Positions 1-6,066 of a stretch of 7,710 nucleotides of DNA are shown here, in pieces. Under the pieces are notes generated by a model. The model searched no databases. It was not told where the DNA came from and worked only from the letters and a program-made list of their open reading frames with translations. The DNA is taken from contig CAMKTW010000078.1 in assembly GCA_946415795.1 (NCBI GenBank), forward strand, positions 1 through 7,710, written 5' to 3'. The position numbers were made by a program, and so were the translations under genes. The stretch comes from an uncultured Bacteroidales bacterium (lineage in GTDB: Bacteria; Bacteroidota; Bacteroidia; Bacteroidales; UBA932). Each line of letters opens with the position of its first letter. The stretch's first letter is position 1.

Positions 1-47
1 ACCTGCTGTTTACAAAACAGCTGCTCTACCGACTGAGCTATATCGGC
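1..47 (-). tRNA. tRNA-Thr (anticodon UGU), 5' part only
   Basis: The reverse complement reads as the 5' half of a tRNA. The acceptor strand GCCGATA is at 47-41, then TA, a D stem GCTC/GAGC closing a loop with the usual GG, an anticodon stem GCTGT/ACAGC and a seven-base loop TTTGTAA. The anticodon is TGT (bases 14-12), which reads ACA threonine codons. The window ends in the variable region, so the T arm and 3' acceptor strand lie outside. The gene follows dxs on the same strand, but a good promoter directly upstream suggests it is transcribed on its own. Confidence 0.93.
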
Positions 48-75
48 CTATAGCTTCGCTTCTTTTTCGGGACTG

Positions 76-106
76 CAAATATAGGCGGTTTTTTTTAATT
101 GCCAAA
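76..106 (-). promoter_or_regulatory. Bacteroidetes-type promoter for the tRNA-Thr gene
   Basis: On the minus strand TTTG (106-103) is followed after exactly 19 bases by TATATTTG (83-76). This fits the Bacteroidetes primary sigma-factor pattern of a -33 TTTG and a -7 TAnnTTTG. Transcription would begin near base 70, leaving a leader of roughly 20-25 nt before the mature tRNA 5' end at 47. The -33 element lies inside the last codons of dxs (Phe-Phe-Gly) and an A-tract follows the dxs stop. The match is seen directly; the start site is inferred. Confidence 0.72.
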
Positions 107-1975
107 AAATTCAGTAACTTTTTGAAGGATATTTTCCCACCCCATTTCACACTCCTCATACTGTTGTTTCACGGTTGCCTGGTCAATGAACCGGTCGGGT
201 ATGCCGACGGCAAGAACTTTCACTCCGGGGTGATTTGCGGCAACATATTCACTCACTGCGCCGTGCAGGCCGCCGATGGCTGCTCCGTCCTCTGCGGTAA
301 GTATCACGGAGGCTTTCCGGCAGGCATCGTCAACAGCTTCAGTGTCAATGGGTTTGACAAAGCGCATATCGTAGTGGAGAATGTCGGCTCCCAGCTGCCT
401 CCTGGCTTCGGAAACGGCGCGGGCGCACCCGTTCCCTATAGGACCTACGGACAATATTGCAATCTTGCCGCCATCATTGAGCAGCGCAGCTTTGCCAAGG
501 GGTATCTTCTCAAACGGAACGCTGCGCCAGGTGATGCCTTCGCCGCCGCCCCGGGGATAACGTATTATTGTAGAAGGATAGTCCTGCTGGGTGGCGCTGA
601 ACAGCATATTGCGCAGCTCAAGCTCGTTCAGGGGGGAGGCGATGGCCATATTTGGAATGCTGCGGAAGGCTGCCATATCAAATGCTCCCTGATGGGTGGC
701 GCCGTCCTCCCCGACCAGTCCGGCGCGGTCCAGGCAGAATATGACCTTGAGGTTCTGCATAGCCACATCGTGCACCAGGTTGTCGTAGGCACGCTGCATA
801 AATGAAGAATAGATGTTGCAGACCGGGAGCATTCCCGCTGCAGCCAGACCGGCAGAGAAGGTGACTGCGTGCCCCTCTGCAATGCCGACGTCAAAGACGC
901 GGCCGGGGAAGACCGCCTTCATTATGTCCAGGCTGCTGCCTCGGAGCATTGCAGGGGTAATGCCCACTATGCGGCCGTCGAATGCGGCGAGTTCCGTGAT
1001 GGTCTCGCCAAAGACCTTCTGATAACGTTCCGGACCGCCTTTTGCAGGATTCGGCTCGCCCGTTTCGGGGTCGAACATACCGGGTGCATGCCATAGTTCA
1101 GGATTTTTCTCGGCGGGGGTGTATCCATAGCCCTTCACGGTTACCAGATGCAGAATCTTGGGGCCGTCAATGCCCTTGAGACGCTTCAGGATGGAAAGAA
1201 CCTGCTTGAGGTTGTTTCCGTTGACAGGGCCAAAATACCTGAACCCGAGGGAATCGAACATGGAAACCGTTTCGCTGTTGTGCAGCAGGAACTTCTTGGT
1301 GCTGCGGGTCAGGGCCTGGAGAAAGTCTCTCAGTTTACCGGCACCCAGGCGTCGCCATATTCCGCTCTTGATGCGGTTGTACCTGACGCCGGAGGTGATG
1401 CGCATCAGATGTCGGTGTATGGCGTCGGCAGGTACGTCTATGGAGATACGGTTGTCGTTGAGTATTACCAGCAGATTGCTCTTGGAGCTGCCGGCATTGT
1501 TCAGCCCTTCAAAAGCGAGTCCGCCGGACAAGGCTCCGTCGCCTATTACCGCAATGTGGCTGGCCTCTATCCCCTGTAATTTATCGGCGACAGCCATTCC
1601 GAGCGCCGCGGAAATCGAGGTGGAGGCGTGACCTGCGCCAAAAGCGTCATAGGGACTCTCGCTGCGCTTTGGGAAGCCGCTCAGGCCGTCCTTTTCGCGG
1701 TTGTGCATAAACTGCTCCCGTCTGCCGGTGATAATCTTATGGGCGTATGCCTGATGACCTACGTCCCATACGATTTTGTCCTGAGGGGCGTCAAACACCT
1801 TGTGCAGGGCCACGGCTATCTCCACCGCTCCGAGACTGGAGCCGATGTGGCCGGGATTATGGGCGCAGCAGGATATGATATACTCCCTTATCTCTGCGCA
1901 AAGCTGTTCCAGCTGCCCTGTGGAGAGAGACTTGAGGTCTGCAGGAGAGGATATCTTATTCAGGAGACCGTACAC
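95..1975 (-). CDS. dxs: 1-deoxy-D-xylulose-5-phosphate synthase
   Basis: This thiamine-diphosphate enzyme condenses pyruvate and glyceraldehyde 3-phosphate into DXP, the first step of the MEP isoprenoid pathway; it is cytosolic. The 626 residues match the usual family length. The N-terminal ThDP domain has His43 (NPGHIGSS), His74 (WDVGHQAY), the GDGA motif at 145-148 and NDN at 173-175. His296 lies in the WHAPGMFD motif. The pyrimidine-binding domain has catalytic Glu367 (IAEGHAVTF), a DRAGLVGEDG segment and the phosphate-binding YPRG. A transketolase C-terminal domain follows. All these expected residues are present, so it should be active. The start is GTG, because the codon before it is the in-frame TAG stop of purA and the next Met is residue 90, inside the ThDP domain. 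No Shine-Dalgarno is seen, so translation is probably coupled to purA termination. Two normally conserved stretches differ (residues 180-186 and 249-255). Confidence 0.97.
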   Translation of the reverse strand: MYGLLNKISSPADLKSLSTGQLEQLCAEIREYIISCCAHNPGHIGSSLGAVEIAVALHKVFDAPQDKIVWDVGHQAYAHKIITGRREQFMHNREKDGLSGFPKRSESPYDAFGAGHASTSISAALGMAVADKLQGIEASHIAVIGDGALSGGLAFEGLNNAGSSKSNLLVILNDNRISIDVPADAIHRHLMRITSGVRYNRIKSGIWRRLGAGKLRDFLQALTRSTKKFLLHNSETVSMFDSLGFRYFGPVNGNNLKQVLSILKRLKGIDGPKILHLVTVKGYGYTPAEKNPELWHAPGMFDPETGEPNPAKGGPERYQKVFGETITELAAFDGRIVGITPAMLRGSSLDIMKAVFPGRVFDVGIAEGHAVTFSAGLAAAGMLPVCNIYSSFMQRAYDNLVHDVAMQNLKVIFCLDRAGLVGEDGATHQGAFDMAAFRSIPNMAIASPLNELELRNMLFSATQQDYPSTIIRYPRGGGEGITWRSVPFEKIPLGKAALLNDGGKIAILSVGPIGNGCARAVSEARRQLGADILHYDMRFVKPIDTEAVDDACRKASVILTAEDGAAIGGLHGAVSEYVAANHPGVKVLAVGIPDRFIDQATVKQQYEECEMGWENILQKVTEFFGN

Positions 1976-3271
1976 CTATTTCTGACGGTAAGGGGTTGAA
2001 TACTCTTCTTCGCGCATTATGGTCTGCTCCCTGTCGGGGCCAACGGAAATGATCTTCACCGGGATACGGAGTTCCTCCTCGATGAATTTGAGGAACACGC
2101 GGAACTCGTAGGGGAAGTCGCTCTCACTGCGGACCGCACCCAACGGTTTCTGCCAGCCTTTGAACTCCTTGTAAACGGGCTGGATGTCGGCCTGGGTGTC
2201 AAACGGGAATATCTTGCACGGCTCACCGTCCACGATGTAGCTGGTTGCGACCTTGATGGTGTCAAAACCGTCCATCACGTCGGCCTTCATCATAATCAGG
2301 TCGGTGACTCCGTTGAGCATAATCGCATATTTGAGGGCTACCAGGTCAAGCCAGCCGCAGCGGCGGGGACGCCCTGTGACAGCTCCGAACTCGGCGCCGT
2401 TGTTGCGCAGCCGCTCGCCGGTCTCGTCGTTCAGCTCGGTGGGGAAGGGGCCGCTGCCCACGCGGGTGCAGTATGCCTTGAATATGCCCCATACGCGCCC
2501 GACATTCCGGGGCGCGATGCCAAGCCCCACGCAGGCACCGGGACAGATGGTGTTGGAAGAGGTTACAAAGGGGTATGAGCCAAAGTCGATGTCCAGCATA
2601 CTGCCCTGGGCCCCCTCAGCGAGTATCTTCTTGTTGTTCTCCAGGCACTCGTTGGCGAAATACTCACCGTCTATGAGCTTGAAGTTCTTGAGATAATCGA
2701 TTGCTTCGAGCCATTCAGCCTCGTGCTCGTCTGCATTGAATTCAAAATCAAAGGCGCGCAGATACTCCAGATGCATTGCCTTGAGGGCGCCGAAGCGGTC
2801 TTTGAAGTTGGCAGCCAGGATGTCGCCCACGCGCAGGCCGACGCGGCTCACCTTGTCGGTATAGGTGGGGCCGATGCCCTTGAGGGTGGAGCCGATCTTG
2901 GCCTTGCCCTTAGAAGCCTCCTGGGCGGCGTCGATTATCTTGTGTGTCGGGAGAATCAGATGGACCTTCTTTGATATGTAAAGGCGTTCCTTGAGAGGTA
3001 TGCCTGCGGCCTCGATGGCCTCGCACTCACTGCGGAAGGTGACCGGGTCAAGCACCACGCCGCTCCCCACTATGTTTATTGTACCTTTTCTGAAGACACC
3101 GCTGGGGACGCTGCGGAGCACGTACTTGTTTCCTTCAAAATGGATGGAGTGTCCGGCATTCGGACCCCCCTGGAACCGTGCGATAACCTGGTAAGTCTCT
3201 GCCAGATAGTCCACTATCTTACCTTTTCCCTCATCGCCCCACTGCAGGCCCAATACTACGTCAAGTTTCAT
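1976..3271 (-). CDS. purA: adenylosuccinate synthetase
   Basis: This cytosolic enzyme joins IMP and L-aspartate using GTP to make adenylosuccinate, the first committed step from IMP to AMP. At 431 residues it is of normal family length. Visible motifs are the N-terminal loop WGDEGKGK with catalytic Asp13, GGPNAGH with catalytic His41, the IMP-binding segment STLKGIGPTYTDKVSR, AEGAQGSMLDIDFGSYPFVTSSN-type sequence, the aspartate loop VTGRPRRCGWLD, KADVMD of the guanine site and SVGPDREQTI near the C-terminus. The start is the ATG at 3271-3269, giving MKLDVVLGLQWGDEG. The frame stays open for 11 more codons to a TTG, but that extension does not resemble PurA. It is first in a two-gene unit with dxs, whose GTG directly follows the purA TAG in the same frame. 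No convincing promoter of its own was found; a palindrome lies about 30 bp upstream. Confidence 0.98.
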   Translation of the reverse strand: MKLDVVLGLQWGDEGKGKIVDYLAETYQVIARFQGGPNAGHSIHFEGNKYVLRSVPSGVFRKGTINIVGSGVVLDPVTFRSECEAIEAAGIPLKERLYISKKVHLILPTHKIIDAAQEASKGKAKIGSTLKGIGPTYTDKVSRVGLRVGDILAANFKDRFGALKAMHLEYLRAFDFEFNADEHEAEWLEAIDYLKNFKLIDGEYFANECLENNKKILAEGAQGSMLDIDFGSYPFVTSSNTICPGACVGLGIAPRNVGRVWGIFKAYCTRVGSGPFPTELNDETGERLRNNGAEFGAVTGRPRRCGWLDLVALKYAIMLNGVTDLIMMKADVMDGFDTIKVATSYIVDGEPCKIFPFDTQADIQPVYKEFKGWQKPLGAVRSESDFPYEFRVFLKFIEEELRIPVKIISVGPDREQTIMREEEYSTPYRQK

Positions 3272-3297
3272 GTCGGTTAGAATAAATGTAATATGAA

Positions 3298-3312
3298 TTC
3301 GCAATTTGCGAA
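3298..3312. promoter_or_regulatory. perfect palindrome in the divergent purA/epimerase intergenic region
   Basis: The sequence TTCGCAATTTGCGAA has 7-bp arms TTCGCAA/TTGCGAA around one central base. It is 26 bp upstream of the purA ATG and 47 bp upstream of the epimerase ATG, inside an 88-bp divergent intergenic region (3272-3359). The size, symmetry and position suit a dimeric regulator or a DNA-bending site that could act on either gene. No regulator is encoded nearby, and a single copy gives no statistical support, so operator function is inference. Confidence 0.35.
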
Positions 3313-3326
3313 GTTAGCGCTTATAG

Positions 3327-3354
3327 TTGACAATAGAAAATTTTAATAACTTTG
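3327..3354 (+). promoter_or_regulatory. possible promoter of the epimerase-hydrolase pair
   Basis: TAACTTTG at 3347-3354 matches the Bacteroidetes -7 pattern TAnnTTTG exactly. A TTG at 3327-3329 lies 17 bases upstream, about two bases closer than in the tRNA promoter of this window. The -7 box ends only 5 bases before the epimerase ATG (3360), so a start site at the usual distance would give a very short or absent leader. Either the mRNA is nearly leaderless or the box is a chance match in AT-rich DNA. Confidence 0.4.
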
Positions 3355-3359
3355 TGAAT

Positions 3360-4508
3360 ATGCAAAGGAGAGATTTTATAAGGACGTCGGCGGCCCTTGC
3401 GGCTGCTGCCGCACTGCCGGGCTGCAGCCATCCAGGCAGGACAGGGTATTCTGACGACCTTGTGATGGACTGGCGCCCATATACCGGGCAGCTGAAATAT
3501 TCCTTCACGATTGCGACCTATTCACGCACTTTCACCCCGCTGGTGCTGGTACGCCTCAGGTGGCGCGATTTTGTGGGTTACGGCGAGGCCTCTATGCCTC
3601 AGTATCTCGGAGAGAGCACCGACTCTGTCACCACCTTCCTGGGCAGGGTAGCTTCTGAGGTGCTGCCCCGCTTCAAGGATCCCTTCCTTATGGACGACAT
3701 CCTCTCTGAGGTCGATGCCCTCGCGGAGCGCAACACTGCGGCAAAGGCTGCGGTGGACATCGCCCTGCACGACCTTGTGGGCAAGGTGATAGGGCGCCCC
3801 TGGTGGCAGCTTTGGGGATATGACGCGGCCAAGACCCCCTGTACTTCGTACACCATAGGCTACGACGACAGCGATGACGTGGTGAACGAGAAGATAGAGG
3901 AGGCCTCGTGGACAAAGGTGGTGAAGGTGAAACTCGGGATGGGGGAGGAGAAGGACAAGCGGATGATAAACCTTATCCGTGCAAAGCTGGATACAGTGAT
4001 ATGCGTCGATGCCAACCAGGGGTGGAAGAGCAGGGAAGAGGCGCTGGATATGATAAACTGGCTCTCCGAACGCAACGTCAGCTTCATCGAGCAGCCGATG
4101 GCCAAAGAGAAGATAGACGATGCCGCCTGGATTACAGAGCGCAGCCCACTCCCCGTGATTGCAGACGAGGCCTGCCAGAGGCTGGCCGACATCCCCCGCC
4201 TTGCCGGCGCCTACGACGGCATCAACATCAAGTTGATGAAGTGTACCGGGATGCGGGAGGCGCACAAGATGGCCGATATGGCCCGCGGCCTCGGGATGGA
4301 GGTGATGCTTGGCTGTATGACGGAGACTTCGGTTGCGGTGTCGGCCGCCGCACAGCTAAGTCCCGCGGCAAGGTGGGCAGACCTGGACGGCAATATCCTG
4401 CTCTCCAACGACTGCTTCAGCGGAATGCGCCTCACCGACGGAAAGATAACATTGAATCCTCTCCCCGGAATCGGGGTGGAACCTGTAAAACCATTTGAAG
4501 AATTATGA
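3360..4508 (+). CDS. exported dipeptide epimerase (enolase superfamily), Tat-like lipoprotein
   Basis: This is a 382-residue enolase-superfamily protein of the MLE/dipeptide-epimerase type. The capping domain is at about 40-150, followed by a (beta/alpha)7-beta barrel. The acid/base lysine motif KVK is at 189-191 (Lys191 probably catalytic). Mg ligands are Asp217 (VDANQGW), Glu244 (EQP) and Asp269 (ADEAC). The opposing lysine is Lys291 in INIKLMK. A DLD motif at 341-343 corresponds to the Asp-x-Asp that holds the dipeptide amino group in L-Ala-D/L-Glu epimerases. Known relatives invert the alpha carbon of the second residue of dipeptides, often from murein; the exact substrate is unknown here. 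The N-terminus carries RRDFIRT, an Ala-rich stretch and LPGC (Cys22), which looks like a Tat lipoprotein signal. Pro at -2 of the lipobox is unusual. No acidic run follows the Cys, so a periplasm-facing anchor is likelier than surface exposure. The ATG at 3360 is preferred over an upstream TTG because it opens this signal. Confidence 0.9.
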   Translation: MQRRDFIRTSAALAAAAALPGCSHPGRTGYSDDLVMDWRPYTGQLKYSFTIATYSRTFTPLVLVRLRWRDFVGYGEASMPQYLGESTDSVTTFLGRVASEVLPRFKDPFLMDDILSEVDALAERNTAAKAAVDIALHDLVGKVIGRPWWQLWGYDAAKTPCTSYTIGYDDSDDVVNEKIEEASWTKVVKVKLGMGEEKDKRMINLIRAKLDTVICVDANQGWKSREEALDMINWLSERNVSFIEQPMAKEKIDDAAWITERSPLPVIADEACQRLADIPRLAGAYDGINIKLMKCTGMREAHKMADMARGLGMEVMLGCMTETSVAVSAAAQLSPAARWADLDGNILLSNDCFSGMRLTDGKITLNPLPGIGVEPVKPFEEL

Positions 4509-5500
4509 AACGAATACTGATTACATTTTTATTGTTGACCGGATTTTATATGGTCTATGCCCAGGATGTCAACGGGGATTCACTCCAGTCCGGGATGACG
4601 GAATCCAAGCCGGACAGCCTGGCGGCTTCTCCCGCCTGGGATATGGAGGCCACATTTGCGGTGCGGGATACTTGTTCCCTGTCTATGGATTTATACTTTC
4701 CCAAAGATGATTGCGGGAAGCACCCTTGCGTGATATTCGTTTATGGAGGCGGGTTTATAAACAATAACCAGCGCGAAGCGGGGGTTGTGAAATACTGCCG
4801 CCGTCTGGCAGATGCAGGATATGTCACTGCCGCCACCGATTACCGTCTCGGACTCAAAGGGATAAAGAACAAGGGGTTGCTGTCTATGGCAAAAAGCCTT
4901 GACAATGCAGTCAGGCTCTCCACGGAAGATCTCTTCTCTGCAGTGCAGCATCTGATTACCTTTGCAGACGAATATAATATCGACCCCTCCCAGATTATCC
5001 TGGTTGGCAGCAGCGCCGGGGCGATCACAGTATTGCAGGCAGACTACGAGCTGGGCAACGGCACGGCTCTGGCGGCAGCGATGCCGGAGGGGTTCCGTTT
5101 TGCCGGGGTGATTTCGTTCTCCGGGGCTGTTTTCTCCAACAACGGCAAGTGCAAATGGAGCGTGCAGCCGCCGGCGCCAACCCTTTTCTTCCACGGCACC
5201 TCCGACGAACTTGTCACCTACGACAAGATCCAGTTTTTCAATATGGGCTTTTACGGGACCAAATCTCTGGTAGAGAGGTTTGAGACATTTGACTACCCGT
5301 ATATGTGCATCCGTTTCAACAACCGCTATCACGAGGTTGCGGCCTTTATGAACACCTGTTTTGACCAGACGCTGGGATTCATACAACAATTCGTACGAGA
5401 TAAGAAAAACTGGCAGGTGGACATTACTGTCACCGACCCCGATATGGACATCGCAAAACCCTGGGCATTCACCGCAAGGGACATCTACGGGATGAAATAA
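4505..5500 (+). CDS. secreted alpha/beta hydrolase (esterase/lipase-like)
   Basis: This 331-residue protein has a signal peptide (Lys-Arg, hydrophobic residues 4-18, likely signal peptidase I cut after VYA, before Gln20). The mature part has the alpha/beta-hydrolase order of motifs: an oxyanion-hole YGGGF at 80-84 (a variant of HGGGF), nucleophile Ser170 in GSSAG, Asp234 in HGTSDELV and His276 in NRYHEV. It most resembles the HSL/BD-FAE-like carboxylesterase group; ester or peptide specificity cannot be read from sequence. Residues 115-140 between YR and the nucleophile helix may form a lid. Several cysteines (57, 70, 75, 98, 216, 268) could pair in the periplasm. The ATG overlaps the epimerase stop as ATGA (4505-4508), so the two are co-translated and probably act together outside the cytoplasm. 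The stop lies 4 bp from the stop of the opposing aroK gene. Confidence 0.88.
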   Translation: MKRILITFLLLTGFYMVYAQDVNGDSLQSGMTESKPDSLAASPAWDMEATFAVRDTCSLSMDLYFPKDDCGKHPCVIFVYGGGFINNNQREAGVVKYCRRLADAGYVTAATDYRLGLKGIKNKGLLSMAKSLDNAVRLSTEDLFSAVQHLITFADEYNIDPSQIILVGSSAGAITVLQADYELGNGTALAAAMPEGFRFAGVISFSGAVFSNNGKCKWSVQPPAPTLFFHGTSDELVTYDKIQFFNMGFYGTKSLVERFETFDYPYMCIRFNNRYHEVAAFMNTCFDQTLGFIQQFVRDKKNWQVDITVTDPDMDIAKPWAFTARDIYGMK

Positions 5501-5504
5501 AGTT

Positions 5505-6065
5505 TCAGTCCCGGCGGATTGTGCTTATCAGTTCGTCGAAGACACGTTCCGGAGATTTTCCGGAGGTATCTATGGTGTAGTCGGCAACCGATTCATATAA
5601 GGGAATGCGGCTTTCATAAAGCCGGGTGATGCGTTCGCGGTCGCCGCCAGCGAGCAGCGGCCGGGAGGCGGCCAGATGTGCCCACTCCGGGTTGAATACA
5701 GACTCTTCAAGCGGGGCCTTGAGCCAGATGACGCGGCAGTTATTCTTTAGCAGTTCCCGGTTCTGCTCACGCAGCACGGTCCCGCCTCCCAGGGCCAGGA
5801 TGGCTGTAACACGTGAACCGACTGGTGATTCTGAAGCCACACCCGCGGGAGTCCCACCGGCATCTTCTTCCAGAAAGCGGCGCAGAGCTTCCGTCTCCAA
5901 TTCACGGAATGCCTCTTCGCCCCTTGCGCGGATTATTTCGCCGGGGGGGAGTCCTTCGATTATACGGTCGTCCAGATCGACGAACCCCACGCCGAGTGCC
6001 TTCGCTGCGGCTCTCCCGTAGGTACTCTTGCCGCACATCATAAATCCGGTAAGGGCAGCAATCAT
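5505..6065 (-). CDS. aroK: shikimate kinase
   Basis: This cytosolic NMP-kinase-fold enzyme phosphorylates shikimate at the 3-hydroxyl with ATP, a step towards chorismate and the aromatic amino acids. Visible are the Walker A loop GFMMCGKST (7-15), Asp32 in VDLDD and Arg53 in FRELE for shikimate binding, the GGGT motif at 92-95, the lid arginine Arg134 in SRPLL, and Arg152 in SRIPLYESVADY. At 186 residues it is somewhat longer than the common 170-175. The excess is a Gly/Ala/Ser/Pro-rich insertion at about 68-84, just before the strand leading to GGGT. Walker A has Met-Cys where most members have Gly-Ser, but the Gly-Lys-Ser/Thr core is intact. The ATG is one base after the parC TAA (TAAaATG), so the two are co-transcribed and probably coupled. 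It converges with the hydrolase gene at 5500. The symbol aroK is used for the activity; aroL cannot be excluded. Confidence 0.94.
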   Translation of the reverse strand: MIAALTGFMMCGKSTYGRAAAKALGVGFVDLDDRIIEGLPPGEIIRARGEEAFRELETEALRRFLEEDAGGTPAGVASESPVGSRVTAILALGGGTVLREQNRELLKNNCRVIWLKAPLEESVFNPEWAHLAASRPLLAGGDRERITRLYESRIPLYESVADYTIDTSGKSPERVFDELISTIRRD

Positions 6066-6066
6066 T

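Noticed and set aside
46..96. Inverted repeat GCCTATA (46-52) / TATAGGC (80-86) followed by GG and eight Ts on the plus strand, resembling a terminator
   Set aside because: The loop is 27 nt and no plus-strand gene ends here. On the minus strand one arm is the -7 promoter element and the other the tRNA 5' end, so only one arm would be transcribed; probably chance.
122..805. 227-codon open frame on the plus strand
   Set aside because: It is antisense to the well-supported dxs gene and its translation shows no coherent domain; the open frame reflects codon bias of dxs.
3272..3304. N-terminal extension of purA by 11 codons to an upstream TTG
   Set aside because: The extension overlaps the palindrome and does not resemble PurA N-termini, whereas the ATG at 3271 gives the standard MKLDVVLGLQWGDEG start and the expected D13/H41 spacing.
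3522..4265. 247-codon open frame on the minus strand within the epimerase gene
   Set aside because: Low-information His/Leu/Val-rich translation opposite a gene with complete catalytic motifs.
4691..5389. 232-codon open frame on the minus strand within the hydrolase gene
   Set aside because: Shadow of the hydrolase frame, whose triad and signal peptide are clear.
5548..5564. Hairpin TCCGGA-GATTT-TCCGGA just inside the 3' end of aroK, downstream of the hydrolase stop
   Set aside because: The stem is only 6 bp and no T-tract follows on either strand, so it does not qualify as an intrinsic terminator; it also encodes aroK residues.
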